The position numbers and the translations under genes are program-made. This document shows positions 43,054 to 56,549 of a DNA stretch of 64,000 nt, piece after piece. The first letter of the stretch is position 1. Each line of letters starts with the position of its first letter. The DNA comes from Dehalococcoidia bacterium (GTDB taxonomy: Bacteria > Chloroflexota > Dehalococcoidia > Dehalococcoidales > UBA1222), in assembly GCA_003597995.1 (NCBI GenBank), contig QZJY01000030.1, forward strand, positions 1-64,000, in the 5' to 3' direction. Under the pieces are notes generated by a model. The model had not been told where the DNA came from. It did not search any database and worked only from the letters and a program-made list of their open reading frames with translations.

Positions 43054-43616
43054 TCCGCGAGCTTTTCGACCGTCCCCCGCTCCCGCGCATACTCGTCTTT
43101 GAGCCTCTGAAAAACCTCTTGATAAGACGATGATGCCATTTCATCCAGCGTCATGATGACCGCATCCTCGCGGTTGTCCAGATAGTAGGCGCGGCGGACA
43201 CCCCTCTCCGAAAAGCCGTACTTGGAGTACAGTTCCTGCGCTGCCAGGTTGGAGACGCGCACCTCAAGCGTGATGAGGATGGCCTTAAGCTCTACCGACA
43301 GCTCAATGGCATGTATCAGTAATATCTCGCCGATGCCTTTGTGCCTGTAATCCGGATGCACCGCCAGGTTGATTACATGCATCTCGCTGGCCATATACCA
43401 CAGCCCGATAAACCCCACAACCAACTGATTCTGGTTTCCCGGGTCGTTCATGACCGCGAGCTGTGAATCGTCATAAGCCACCAGGTAGTGCGCCATGGGG
43501 TTGATGAACTCGGTCTTGTAATTGGTGGGAGGCAGCATGGTGGGAAAACAGGTGAGGTCGATGCCACGCACCTGCTCCACATCCTCCCAGCGCATCTTGC
43601 GCACGCGATAAGTCAT
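43050..43616 (-). CDS. rimI: GNAT acetyltransferase, RimI-type
   Basis: N-acetyltransferase of 188 residues. Acetyl-CoA-binding motif A is NLAVHPDYRHKGIGEILL (about 93-110), followed by LEVRVSNLAAQELYSKYGF and RRAYYLDNREDAVIMTLD, the pattern of ribosomal-protein-alanine acetyltransferase. It has an N-terminal YRVRKMRWEDVEQV start and an extra 25-residue tail. The ribosomal S18 target is inferred from family similarity only. Confidence 0.85.
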   Translation of the reverse strand: MTYRVRKMRWEDVEQVRGIDLTCFPTMLPPTNYKTEFINPMAHYLVAYDDSQLAVMNDPGNQNQLVVGFIGLWYMASEMHVINLAVHPDYRHKGIGEILLIHAIELSVELKAILITLEVRVSNLAAQELYSKYGFSERGVRRAYYLDNREDAVIMTLDEMASSSYQEVFQRLKDEYARERGTVEKLAD

Positions 43617-43694
43617 AATATCATCTCTTTTAATATCTCATCCTGAGCGTAGCGAAGGATCTCACTCGAATTGTCAGACGGGGAAACATTCAAT

Positions 43695-44243
43695 TTATTC
43701 CTTGTGCTCTGAACCCTGCTCCGCATATCTCTCGTACTCGCTGTATATGCAGCCGCAGTACTGCTGGCGGTAAAGCTCCATGGGCTTGGTGATATGCCGG
43801 CTGTCGGAGTAACGCTTGCGCAGGTCGGCATACAAGAAACTGATTCCAGCCTCCAGCGCGACTTTTTCCCCGATTTCTTTAGCCAGTTCATGCTTCTGGT
43901 GCGGGCTGATGAGCAGGCTGGAGGTAAAGGACTCGATGCCCAGCTCTTTAGCCTTCTTCGCCACTCTGTCGAGACGCAACTCGAAACAATATCCGCAGCG
44001 CTCGTCCTCATGCCCTGCGACCCGACGGAAATACTCTTTGAAATCGTACCCGTCAACCACCACCAGCGGGAAATTCATGTTCCGCGACAGGTTTTTCATG
44101 GCTTCCAGGCGCAGGTTGTGTTCCGTAAAAGGGTGGATGTTGGGATTGTACCACAAGGCCGTGACATCGTAACCTTCCCTGCGCCAGTGCTCGATGGTAT
44201 AAGCGGTGCAGTGGGCGCAGCAGGCATGAATTAGAACCCTCAT
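43695..44243 (-). CDS. queH: Epoxyqueuosine reductase QueH
   Basis: Cobalamin-independent enzyme (DUF208 family) making queuosine at tRNA position 34 from epoxyqueuosine. The family cysteines are all present: HACCAHCTAYTIEHW, DERCGYCFELRL and QYCGCIYSEYE, binding a 4Fe-4S cluster and a second metal. 182 residues, normal length. Together with Elp3 it marks a second wobble-base modification enzyme within 5 kb. No QueG is seen in the window. A fragment of a repeat (TCCTGAGCGTAGCGAAGGAT) lies in the gap to rimI. Confidence 0.93.
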   Translation of the reverse strand: MRVLIHACCAHCTAYTIEHWRREGYDVTALWYNPNIHPFTEHNLRLEAMKNLSRNMNFPLVVVDGYDFKEYFRRVAGHEDERCGYCFELRLDRVAKKAKELGIESFTSSLLISPHQKHELAKEIGEKVALEAGISFLYADLRKRYSDSRHITKPMELYRQQYCGCIYSEYERYAEQGSEHKE

Positions 44244-44249
44244 ATGGTG

Positions 44250-45047
44250 CTACTGTGTTAAGATTGCCAGTTTTTCCTGTCCGGAGCCGTCGGGCAGGGT
44301 AATCAGGTTAAGGTTGTCAGGATAGATATAATAGGTAGCTGTTCCGAGTCCTTTTGGCCATGCTTGAGCAGTAAAGCCAATAGCTCTTGTCTGCAACGTT
44401 TTGGCTATGGGCTGCCCCCGATTAACACTGACAAGGAGAGAGTCTTCATTAAGATTTATCTGACCGGTCAGGAAAGGCTTTTCATCGATTAAGGCTTGGA
44501 AGGGACCGCCAATCAAAAGTTGATGAACTGCGCCGTCCGGGGCAAAATAGAAAAGATTAGCCATTTCACACACTCCCGCGGCGTCAGAGGGATTTGCATA
44601 AAATTCAATTTGCCCGTCAAAAGGAGCAATAATCACCGTGTCTTTCGGCACATTCTCAAAAATTATATTATTTTTTATATTCTGGTCTTTGGCATTGCTA
44701 AGTTCGCCGGGGTTAAAATCTCCCCCAAAATTTTTATTATAAGCAATATTGACACCGGACGGAATATTCTGGAAGGGCGTCAGCAAATAGATGTCATGCT
44801 TTGGGGTCGCAACAGAGGGGAGAGTGGGAACTTTGTCCAGTGTGGCCGCATCAATTTTTATCTCGTTATTACTTCCTATCGCGCCACTCACCTGTGCGTT
44901 GTCAAATGTAGGGGGAACTACAATCTCCTTGCGTAGAAAGGGGATACGGTCACGGTTCTGGTATGTCCCAAAACCCAGCGCTCCCAAAGCAGCTGCTCCC
45001 ACAGCGCCTCCGGCCAATTTAAGGAACGTTCTTCGGGTCATGCCCAT
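44250..45047 (-). CDS. Tat-exported protein of unknown function
   Basis: The N terminus MGMTRRTFLKLAGGAVGAAALGAL is a clear twin-arginine signal. The chosen ATG at 45047 follows AAGGA by nine bases; upstream in-frame ATGs (to 45080) are less likely. The mature part (about 235 residues) is beta-rich and includes VIIAPFDGQIEFYA, reminiscent of the beta-sandwich of M23/LytM or biotinyl-type folds, but the M23 zinc-site motifs are not visible. Tat export suggests folding or cofactor binding before export, yet no cofactor motif is seen. Codon use is more AT-rich than in ruvB next to it. Confidence 0.75.
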   Translation of the reverse strand: MGMTRRTFLKLAGGAVGAAALGALGFGTYQNRDRIPFLRKEIVVPPTFDNAQVSGAIGSNNEIKIDAATLDKVPTLPSVATPKHDIYLLTPFQNIPSGVNIAYNKNFGGDFNPGELSNAKDQNIKNNIIFENVPKDTVIIAPFDGQIEFYANPSDAAGVCEMANLFYFAPDGAVHQLLIGGPFQALIDEKPFLTGQINLNEDSLLVSVNRGQPIAKTLQTRAIGFTAQAWPKGLGTATYYIYPDNLNLITLPDGSGQEKLAILTQ

Positions 45048-45123
45048 TCGGTCATATCCTTCTTCTCTCATGTTGTGCAATGCTTCCAGAAGCCCGACAA
45101 TGAGAGAATGGAAACTTTCACGG

Positions 45124-46140
45124 CTAGAACAGCCCGGGCTGGCTCTTCTTGTCGTAGGGGATGCCGAGGTGCTTGTAGGCCAGCGGCATCACCGTGCGTC
45201 CCCGCGGCGTTCGGTCGAGAAAACCGAGTTGCAACAGATACGGCTCGTAGACGTCCATAATGGTATCGGCTTCCTCGCTTATGGAAGCGGCGATGGTCTC
45301 CAGCCCTACCGGCCCGCCGCCAAATTTCTCGATGATGCTGCGCAGCAGGCGGTGGTCTATCTCATCCAGCCCGATGGGATCCACCTCCAGCCGCCCCAGC
45401 GCAGTCAGAGCAATCTCGCGCGTTATAGCGCCGTCGGCTTTCACCTGGGCATAATCGCGCACGCGCTTGAGCAGGCGGTTAGCCACACGTGGTGTTCCCC
45501 TGGCGCGGCAGGCAATCTCATGCAACCCCTCAGCCTCCGCCTGTACTCCGAGGAGATGGGCGGAGCGCTTGACGATGGATTCCATGGACGGCACGTCGTA
45601 GAAGTCCATGCGGTAAACCGAGCCGAAGCGGTCGCGCAATGGCGCGCTGAGCTGGGCGAAGCGCGTGGTGGCGCCGATGAGAGTGAAGGCCGGCAGCTTG
45701 AGGCGCAGGCTCTTGGCGGTCGGCCCCTTGCCGATGACAATGTCCAGTGCCCGTTCTTCCATAGCCGGGTAAAGCACCTCTTCGACAGGACGCCCCAGGC
45801 GGTGTATCTCGTCTATAAACAGTATGTCCTGCGCGTGGAGGTTGGTGAGGATGGCCGCCAGGTCGCCGCTCCTCTCGATGGCCGGGCCCGAGGTGATGCG
45901 GATGCTGACGCCCATCTCGATGGCGATGATGTTGGCGAGGGTCGTTTTGCCCAGGCCAGGCGGGCCGTAGAGCAGCACATGGTCGAGGGCTTCGCCGCGC
46001 GCTCTGGCCGCCGAGATGGCGATACCCAGGTTATCTTTTATCTTGGCCTGCCCTATGAACTCCGCCAGGCTTTTAGGGCGCAGGTTGGAGTCCAGCGAGA
46101 CGTCTTCAGCCAGCGGCTTGCCCGTAATTATGCGCGCTAT
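45124..46140 (-). CDS. ruvB: Holliday junction branch migration helicase RuvB
   Basis: AAA+ motor that drives branch migration with RuvA. Walker [10 protein letters not shown] (about 58-66), Walker [10 protein letters not shown], sensor 1 in [17 protein letters not shown] and the C-terminal winged helix ending [17 protein letters not shown] are all present. The start is unclear. The conserved N terminus begins at an ATA codon (46138-46140) with GAGGAG six bases before it. The only other in-frame candidate, TTG at 46182, lies upstream of a TATAAT (46170-46175) and would add 14 odd residues. RuvA and RuvC are not in the window. Confidence 0.93.
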   Translation of the reverse strand: MARIITGKPLAEDVSLDSNLRPKSLAEFIGQAKIKDNLGIAISAARARGEALDHVLLYGPPGLGKTTLANIIAIEMGVSIRITSGPAIERSGDLAAILTNLHAQDILFIDEIHRLGRPVEEVLYPAMEERALDIVIGKGPTAKSLRLKLPAFTLIGATTRFAQLSAPLRDRFGSVYRMDFYDVPSMESIVKRSAHLLGVQAEAEGLHEIACRARGTPRVANRLLKRVRDYAQVKADGAITREIALTALGRLEVDPIGLDEIDHRLLRSIIEKFGGGPVGLETIAASISEEADTIMDVYEPYLLQLGFLDRTPRGRTVMPLAYKHLGIPYDKKSQPGLF

Positions 46141-46199
46141 GGTACTCTCCTCTTCGGATGATTTGAGGCTATTATAGCACAAGCGTTCAGAGATATTAG

Positions 46200-46228
46200 T
46201 GTCATTGCGGGCTTGACCCGCAATCCAG
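46200..46228. repeat. Palindromic repeat left of GIY-YIG gene 1
   Basis: TGTCATTGCGGGCTTGACCC then GCAATCCAG contains the 8-bp hairpin ATTGCGGG/CCCGCAAT. Related text recurs at 46600-46616, 56454-56497 and 58452-58480. Confidence 0.7.
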
Positions 46229-46250
46229 GACAGCTTAAGATTTGCTTGCC

Positions 46251-46553
46251 ATGCATCGAAACGACAAACAATATTATGTCTACATCATGGCCAACAAGCG
46301 CAACGGCACTCTGTATACTGGTGTAACAAACAATCTCGCGCGCAGAGTCTATGAACATCGTAACGACCTATTCGAATGTTTCACAAGACGCTACAAAACT
46401 CATTTGCTCGTCTATTATGAACAGACCGGCGACGTCAATGAAGCGTTGAATCGCGAGAAGCAGCTCAAAAATTGGCACAGAAAGTGGAAGCTAGAACTAA
46501 TCGAGAGTATGAATCCTGACTGGAAAGACCTATGGGATGAAATCTTGGGATAA
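46251..46553 (+). CDS. GIY-YIG domain protein, copy 1
   Basis: Small stand-alone GIY-YIG nuclease-fold protein (about 100 residues, COG2827 type). The motif is seen as [29 protein letters not shown], with the catalytic Arg in the latter part, then [21 protein letters not shown] at 46251 is used; TTG 46242 is also in frame. Palindromic repeats lie on both sides (46200 and 46565). Members of this group are often found alone in repeat-rich spacers; their role is not settled. Confidence 0.88.
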   Translation: MHRNDKQYYVYIMANKRNGTLYTGVTNNLARRVYEHRNDLFECFTRRYKTHLLVYYEQTGDVNEALNREKQLKNWHRKWKLELIESMNPDWKDLWDEILG

Positions 46554-46555
46554 TG

Positions 46556-46616
46556 GAGTCTCTGGATTCCGGCTTTCGCCGGAATGACACTATCACACTG
46601 TCATTGCGGCTTGACC
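46556..46616. repeat. Palindromic repeats right of GIY-YIG gene 1
   Basis: ATTCCGGC/GCCGGAAT (46566-46585) forms an 8-bp hairpin with the loop TTTC, followed by another TGTCATTGCGGCTTGACC unit at about 46600. Confidence 0.7.
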
Positions 46617-46778
46617 AGCTTGAGAGGGCATCAGTTAGGCTCATAAGTCCCCACTCCCCATCTTCAATACGCCCCCTTCGGCCAGTATAAAACTCTACTA
46701 TAATACCGTTGACGCTCCGACGTATATAATCTAAAGTAATAGCAGAACGGGTCGTGGATAACAAAAAGGAGAAACGAG

Positions 46779-47198
46779 ATGTACTGCAACAATTGCGGCG
46801 TACCAAACCCGGATGAAAGTTCATTTTGTAATAAGTGCGGCAGCAGGCTCGTGCCACAGCAGAGCATGACTCAGCAGCCTCAAGTGGCGGCAACGCCCGC
46901 CCGTAAAACAAGCGGCCTGGCCATTGCCGCTCTCGTCCTGGGTATTGCCGGATTCATCCCTCCCCTCGCCATCTGTTCCATCCCGGCGATAATCCTGGGC
47001 GCTATCGCCCTCAACCAGATAAAGAAAGAGCCTGCCATTGAAGGCAGGGGCATGGCTCTGGCCGGTATCATCTGCGGGTCCATCGCGCTGTTCCTGTGGA
47101 TATGCCTGATAATCTTCTGGACGGTTTTAGTTATCACAAATACTTCAACCTCGTACGACTTCTGGGTCTCCGCCGTCACGATTTCAACACTGGCCTAA
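46779..47198 (+). CDS. Zinc-ribbon and DUF4190 membrane protein
   Basis: A 139-residue protein that opens with a zinc ribbon (MYCNNCGVPNPDESSFCNKCGSRL is the region, cysteines at about 3, 6, 17 and 20), a Gln-rich linker, and a DUF4190 module with two hydrophobic segments (LAIAALVLGIAGFIPPLAIC and GIICGSIALFLWICLIIFW). GGAG stands before the ATG. Such proteins are common membrane proteins of unknown role. It converges on rpoC with a shared terminator. Confidence 0.85.
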   Translation: MYCNNCGVPNPDESSFCNKCGSRLVPQQSMTQQPQVAATPARKTSGLAIAALVLGIAGFIPPLAICSIPAIILGAIALNQIKKEPAIEGRGMALAGIICGSIALFLWICLIIFWTVLVITNTSTSYDFWVSAVTISTLA

Positions 47199-47222
47199 GC
47201 GGCCTGGTGTTCGCCATAAGAA

Positions 47223-47252
47223 AAAGGGAGCGACCTAAAAGTCGCTCCCTTT
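47223..47252. terminator. Bidirectional terminator between DUF4190 gene and rpoC
   Basis: A perfect 12-bp stem AAAGGGAGCGAC/GTCGCTCCCTTT (47223-47234 with 47241-47252) and a 6-base loop, with flanking A and T tracts. It ends the rpoBC transcript and the opposing DUF4190 transcript. Confidence 0.88.
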
Positions 47253-47270
47253 GATTTCCTGGGTTTCTCC

Positions 47271-51195
<3,925 letters not shown>

Positions 51196-51209
<14 letters not shown>

Positions 51210-54200
51210 TATCTTTTTCTCCCTCGTGAGCTTCCGCCGTATGATCGACCAGCAGGGATGCCGCGCTGTCCAGAGTGGGGAGCTCCCTCTCAGGTTCGCC
51301 GGCCTCTTTGACCTTGTCGGCCGATACGGCCTTTTCTTCTTCGTTGAGGACCTCGACGGAAAGGCCTAGACTCTGAAGTTCCTTTACCAGGACCTTGAAA
51401 GATTCCGGCACGCCCGGCGGCAGAATGTCGTCGCCCTTGACGATAGCCTCGTAGGTCTTGGAACGGCCGGTGACGTCGTCGGACTTGGTGGTGAGCATCT
51501 CTTGAAGATTATGGGCCGCGCCGTAAGCCTCGAGCGACCAGACTTCCATTTCGCCGAAACGCTGGCCGCCGAACTGTGCCTTGCCGCCCAGCGGTTGCTG
51601 CGAGATGAGCGAATAGGGGCCGGTGGCGCGGGCGTGGACCTTATCCTCCACCAGATGGATGAGTTTCATCATATAGATGTTACCTACCGTCACAGGCTGG
51701 TCGAACATTTCGCCGGTGCGCCCGTCGCGCAACTGGACCTTGCCTCCGATGGGCGAGGGCAGATTCTTTTCTTCGCTTAGCTGGCGCACCTGTTTTTCCA
51801 CTTCTTTAATGCCCAGCTTGTGGCTGGCGACACCCTGGTCTTCAAGCCACAGCTTGAGGCAGATTAAGCGCGCTTCGCCGCGGTGTTCGCGGTCGAAGGC
51901 CTTTTCGGCATCATAGCCTCGGCCATTTATCCAGGCCTTGGTTTTTACCAGATCAAAAGAGGAGAGCTGGTTATCCGGGTCCATTGCCAGCGCCTTAGCT
52001 TGCTGGGCCATCCAGACGCGAGCCAGGCCGTCCTCAATATCGATATCAGTAGCGCCGTCAAACACCGGCGTAACCGCTTTGAAACCCAGTAATTGGCCAA
52101 CCCATCCCAGGTGAGTCTCCAGAATCTGCCCCAGGTTCATGCGGGAGGGCACGCCGATGGGGTTGAGCACGATGTCGACAGGTGTGCCGTCGGGCAGGTA
52201 GGGCATATCCTCGACAGGGGCTACGATGGAGATGACTCCCTTGTTGCCGTGGCGTCCTGCCAGCTTGTCGCCCACCGATATCTTGCGTTTCTGCGCCACC
52301 CACACCTGAACCCACTTATTGACGCGCACTGGCAGCTCGTCGCCGTCCTCGCGCGAGAAGATGCGCACATTGATGACCTTGCCAGACTCCCCATGCGGCA
52401 CGCGCAGTGAGGTGTCTTTTACCTCACGGGCTTTTTCGCCGAAGATGGCGCGCAGCAGTTTTTCTTCGGCGGAGAGTTCGGTCTCGCCCTTGGGTGTAAT
52501 CTTGCCCACCAGTATATCGCCGGGTTCCACCTCGGCCCCCACGCGGATGATGCCGAACTCGTCGAGCTCACGCAGGTTCTCCTCGCCCACGTTGGGTATA
52601 TCGCGCGTTATCTCTTCAGGGCCCAGTTTAGTGTCCCGCGCTTCCACTTCGTGCTTGGAAATATGGATGGAGGTGAATTTGTCGCGTTCCACCAGCCGGT
52701 CGCTGACGATGATGGCGTCTTCATAGTTGTAGCCGCCCCAGCTCATGAAAGCCGCTACTACGTTCTGTCCCAACGCCAGTTCGCCGCGCTCGGTGGCCGA
52801 GCTGTCGGCCAGCACCTGCCCGTACTTTACCTTCTCGCCCTTGCTGACGATGGGACGCTGGTTGATGCAGGTGCCCTGGTTGGTGCGCACGAACTTCTTA
52901 AGCTGGTACACCTCATCGCGGCCATCACCGGTGGCGACAGTGATTTCGGAACTCGTGACGGAGGCTATCGTGCCGTCCGCCTTACTGAAGAGCACCTGCC
53001 CGCTGTAACGGGCGGCCTCGGTCTCCATGCCCGTAGCCACCAGTGGCGACTCGGGTAGCACCAGGGGAACACCCTGGCGCTGCATGTTGGCGCCCATCAG
53101 CGCGCGGTTGGCATCGTCGTGTTCCAGGAAGGGGATGAGGGAGGCGGCCACGCTGAATATCTGCTTGGGCGAAACGTCCATGTATTCTATCTTCGAGGGC
53201 GGCAGGAAGAGGTACTGGTCGGCAAAACGCGCCTCCACACGCTCTTCGGTGAACTCGCCCAGTTCATCGAGTTTGGCGTTGGCCTGCGCGATGGTGTATT
53301 TATCCTCGGTATCGGCCTGCATATACTCCGCCTCAACTGAGACGAAGGGCGTGACCTTGACCGAACGGGCGGCTAGCTTGGCCAGCTTGGCTAAAGCCTC
53401 CTTAGTGACCGTAACGCCCGCTTCAAGCAACACCTTGCCTTTGCTGTCTTTGACTTCTTCCAGCGGTTTGCGCCCCACCAGCTCGGCACTGCGAGTATCC
53501 AGCTCGCTTTTCACCTTACGGTAGGGTGTTTCAATAAAACCATAGCGGTTGATGCGGCCGTAGGTGGCCAAGCTACCGATGAGTCCGATGTTGGGGCCTT
53601 CAGGCGTCTCGATGGGACAGATGCGGCCGTAGTGCGAGAAATGAACGTCGCGCACATCGAATCCGGCGCGTTCGCGTGACAGACCGCCGGGGCCCATGGC
53701 CGACAGGCGGCGCTTGTGCGTCAGCTCGGCCAGCGGGTTGGTCTGGTCCATGAACTGTGAAAGCTGCGAACCCCCGAAAAACTCGCGCACCGCCGATACC
53801 ACCGGGCGGATATTGACCAGGGCGCCTGGAGTCAGGGCTTCGGCTGAAAGGATGCTCATGCGCTCGCGCGCCACCCTCTCCAGCCTCATCAGGCCCAGGC
53901 GGAACTGGTTCTGTATCAGCTCGCCGACGGTGCGGATGCGGCGGTTGCCCAGGTGGTCTATATCGTCCGAGTGATCCTGGCCGTTATTCACCATGATGAT
54001 ATGGCGCACAATCTCGGCCATGTCCTCGCGGGTGAGGGCGCGGCCTTCGCCCTCGGCCTGGGGGGGCAGTCCCAGCCGGCGGTTGAGCTTGTAGCGCCCC
54101 ACCAGTCCCAGGTCATAATGTTCGGGGTTGAAGAACATATTCTGCAGGAGCTTCCTGGCATTTTCCAGGTTCGGCGGGTCGCCCGGGCGCACCTTGCGGT

Positions 54201-54945
54201 ATATATCCATCAGGGCGGCGTTTTCGTCGCGGATAGACGGGTCGCGGTCAATGGTGGACTTGATGAACTGATGGTCGGGAGAGTCGTCCTCTGCGGCAAA
54301 CATGGAGAGCAGCTCCTCGTCCGAGGCAAATCCGATGGCGCGCAGCAGCGTGGTAATGGGTATCTTGCGTTTGCCGTCTATCTTGACGGAGATGACGTCG
54401 CGCGTGCTGGTCTCGAAATCAAGCCAAGCTCCCCTGCTGGGGATGAGATTGGCATTGCACATACGCCGCCCGCTGACGGCATCCTCGGCCAGGGTGAAAT
54501 AGACGCCAGGCGAGCGCAGCAGTTGGCTTACGATAACACGCTCCGTGCCGCTGGTGATAAACGTTCCCTGGGCGGTCATCATGGGCATGTCGCCGAAAAA
54601 CAGGTCGAACGGCTCTTTGATTTCACCCGTGCCCTTCACCAGAAGGCGCGCCTTAACGTACAGTGTTATGGAATAGGTCTGGTCGCGCTGGGTGCACTCC
54701 TGTTCGGAGAGACGCGGTTCCCTGAACTCGAAATCCACGAAGCTGAGCTCCAGGCGGTTGCCGGTGAAGTCCTTGATGGGCGAGAGCTCTTCCAGGAGTT
54801 GCTTGATGCCGTCCTCCTGAAGCCACTGGAAAGAGGCTAGCTGGAGGTCGATGAGATTGGGCACTTCGACCACTTGTGAGATGTGGGCATAGGACTGTTG
54901 CGGCATGGGTGCTCTAGTTCCGACGGGGAAAATTGCTTGTTCCAA
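51196..54945 (-). CDS. rpoB: DNA-directed RNA polymerase subunit beta
   Basis: Second catalytic subunit, 1,249 residues. The rifampicin region ([29 protein letters not shown] region, about 405-435) keeps the usual drug-contact residues as far as can be read. Further landmarks are [32 protein letters not shown] and [24 protein letters not shown]. The start is TTG at 54945 with AAGGAG nine bases upstream on the minus strand. A promoter lies about 130 bases upstream. No rplJL or rpsLG genes adjoin, so rpoBC stands apart from the ribosomal operons. Confidence 0.98.
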
Positions 54946-55073
54946 AGACGCTCACTCCTTAATAAAAACCTGAGGAAAAGGGGCAAAATTTGGCCGTAGT
55001 TCTACAACCAAAAGTCTGTGTGCGGGAAATGGAAATAAAAGGACGAATAGACGGAAGTCATAAGCAAGCTAGA

Positions 55074-55103
55074 ATCATACCATATCTATATGAGGCCTGT
55101 CAA
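55074..55103 (-). promoter_or_regulatory. Promoter of rpoBC
   Basis: On the minus strand TTGACA (55098-55103) and TATGAT (55074-55079) are 18 bases apart, giving a leader of about 120 bases before the rpoB TTG. Confidence 0.75.
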
Positions 55104-55442
55104 CAATATTTCCCGTCCAGGCACAACAAAGTCTCTCCAAGTTCGATACTTCATGCCTGATTGCCTGAAAGATATGGGAGGAAAATGCGTTTGAGATATA
55201 TAATATTATAGCATGGGTGGCCTATGGCTGGCAATTCCATGTATGCGGCTCCGCGAGACAGTCTTGGATTTGCCCAGCACTTGTCACAGGCATGTTTCTT
55301 TACACAATGCTGTAGCGGGGCTATAATAAGCGCCATTTACTAAAAAGGGCCCTATTTGGACGAGTATATTGACGACAGGCATGGCTACCATCGAAACCGG
55401 TAAACTCACCAGTAATATGGCAATGTACGCCGCGACCTAAGC

Positions 55443-55448
55443 GTATAA
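55443..55448 (+). promoter_or_regulatory. -10 box of ribF, near-leaderless
   Basis: A perfect TATAAT lies 11 bases before the ATG, so the transcript would begin about 5 bases before the start codon. No clear -35 box is seen. Confidence 0.45.
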
Positions 55449-55459
55449 TCCTTAGACAT

Positions 55460-56389
55460 ATGTTTAGAACGATAGGAAAAGAACTGAGCGGCCTTACCCC
55501 GACACGGGACACGCTGGTCTCCATCGGAGTCTTCGACGGCTTGCATCTCGGACATCAGACACTCATAAAAGAACTGGTGGACCAGGCCAGGGTAAAAAAA
55601 ATGCTCAGCGCCGTCATCACCTTCAGACAGCACCCCATGGCGCTGCTCGCGCCCGGCGAGACCGTGCCGTCGCTCACCAGCCTGACCGAGCGCATCCGAT
55701 TGATAAAGGAGATGGGCGTCGATATCGTCATCACCCTTACTTTTTCCCACGAGCTGGCGGAGCTGGGGGCGCAGCCCTTCGTGCTGTTGCTGCAACAGTA
55801 CCTCAAGATGCAGGGCATGATACTGGGCTGGGACTTCGCCCTGGGACGCCACCGCGAGGGCTCGCTGGAAGCCCTGCACGAGATGGGTAAAAAGCTGGGG
55901 TTCAGCACCGAGGTGGTCGGTCCGGTCAAATACATGGGCGAGATTATCTCCAGCACAGCTATACGCCAGGCTTTATCGGACGGAGACATGGCCAAGGCCA
56001 ACGCCATGCTGAGGCGTCCCTTCAGCCTGGAGGGCAGCGTCATCGCCGGCGAGGGGCGCGGAACGGAGCTGGGCTTCCCCACCGCCAATCTCGACCTCGA
56101 CCCGCATCAGGCGCTGCCATTAGACGGAGTTTATGCCGCCGTGGCTCATTTCGATGGCAAGGCACATCCCGCCGCCACCTTCATCGGCCACCGCCCCACC
56201 TTTAGCGGCGTGGAGCGCATCGTGGAGGCGCACGTGCTGGACTTCACCGGCGACCTATACCGCAAGAGCCTCAAAATTGATATAATAGAGCGACTGCGCG
56301 GCGAGCAGAAGTTCCCTGACGCCGAAGCGCTCAAGACGCAGATGGAAAAAGACGTCTTGACGATAAGAAAGAAGCTGGCGCATAGCTGA
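55460..56389 (+). CDS. ribF: Bifunctional riboflavin kinase / FAD synthetase
   Basis: Makes FMN and FAD from riboflavin. 309 residues with both domains: the N-terminal nucleotidyltransferase (SIGVFDGLHLGHQTLI near residue 21, ISSTAIRQALSDGD near 160) and the C-terminal riboflavin kinase (GRGTELGFPTANL near 200, DGVYAA, FIGHRPTF). It follows rpoB divergently and is followed by tyrS on the same strand. No Shine-Dalgarno sequence is apparent, which fits a near-leaderless message. Confidence 0.95.
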   Translation: MFRTIGKELSGLTPTRDTLVSIGVFDGLHLGHQTLIKELVDQARVKKMLSAVITFRQHPMALLAPGETVPSLTSLTERIRLIKEMGVDIVITLTFSHELAELGAQPFVLLLQQYLKMQGMILGWDFALGRHREGSLEALHEMGKKLGFSTEVVGPVKYMGEIISSTAIRQALSDGDMAKANAMLRRPFSLEGSVIAGEGRGTELGFPTANLDLDPHQALPLDGVYAAVAHFDGKAHPAATFIGHRPTFSGVERIVEAHVLDFTGDLYRKSLKIDIIERLRGEQKFPDAEALKTQMEKDVLTIRKKLAHS

Positions 56390-56408
56390 GTATTGATAAG
56401 TGCATGTC

Positions 56409-56443
56409 ATCGGGTAAGTGAGCTTTTGCTCACTTTACCCGAT
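56409..56443 (+). terminator. Hairpin after ribF
   Basis: ATCGGGTAAGTGAGC pairs with GCTCACTTTACCCGAT (one bulged T) across a TTTT loop. It has no long U-tract, so it may be a terminator or an mRNA-stabilising hairpin. Confidence 0.55.
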
Positions 56444-56449
56444 ACTACA

Positions 56450-56497
56450 CCGTCATTGCGAGGAGTCCCGCCGTGAGCGGGACGACGAAGCAATCTC
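56450..56497. repeat. CATTGCGAGGAG...GAAGCAATCTC interspersed repeat
   Basis: Contains the hairpin GTCCCGC/GCGGGAC inside CATTGCGAGGAG and GACGAAGCAATCTC. It is related to the units at 46200, 46600 and 58452. Confidence 0.6.
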
Positions 56498-56549
56498 TAC
56501 AGAATAGTCTTACGGGGATAGGAGAGACTGGACGCAATCCAGAAGTAAC

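Larger units (their letters stand above)
54946..55459. other. Divergent intergenic region between rpoB and ribF
   Basis: Holds the rpoBC promoter (55074-55103) with a leader of about 120 bases, and a TATAAT (55443-55448) only 11 bases before the ribF ATG. A minus-strand frame at 55151-55336 has no ribosome-binding site and is not called. I see no tRNA here. Confidence 0.6.

Noticed and set aside
44791-46161. 456-codon plus-strand frame across the Tat gene and ruvB
   Set aside because: Crosses two supported minus-strand genes and has no recognisable domain or ribosome-binding site.
55151-55336. 61-codon minus-strand frame between rpoB and ribF
   Set aside because: No Shine-Dalgarno sequence, Cys/His-rich translation without a motif, and it lies just upstream of the rpoBC promoter.
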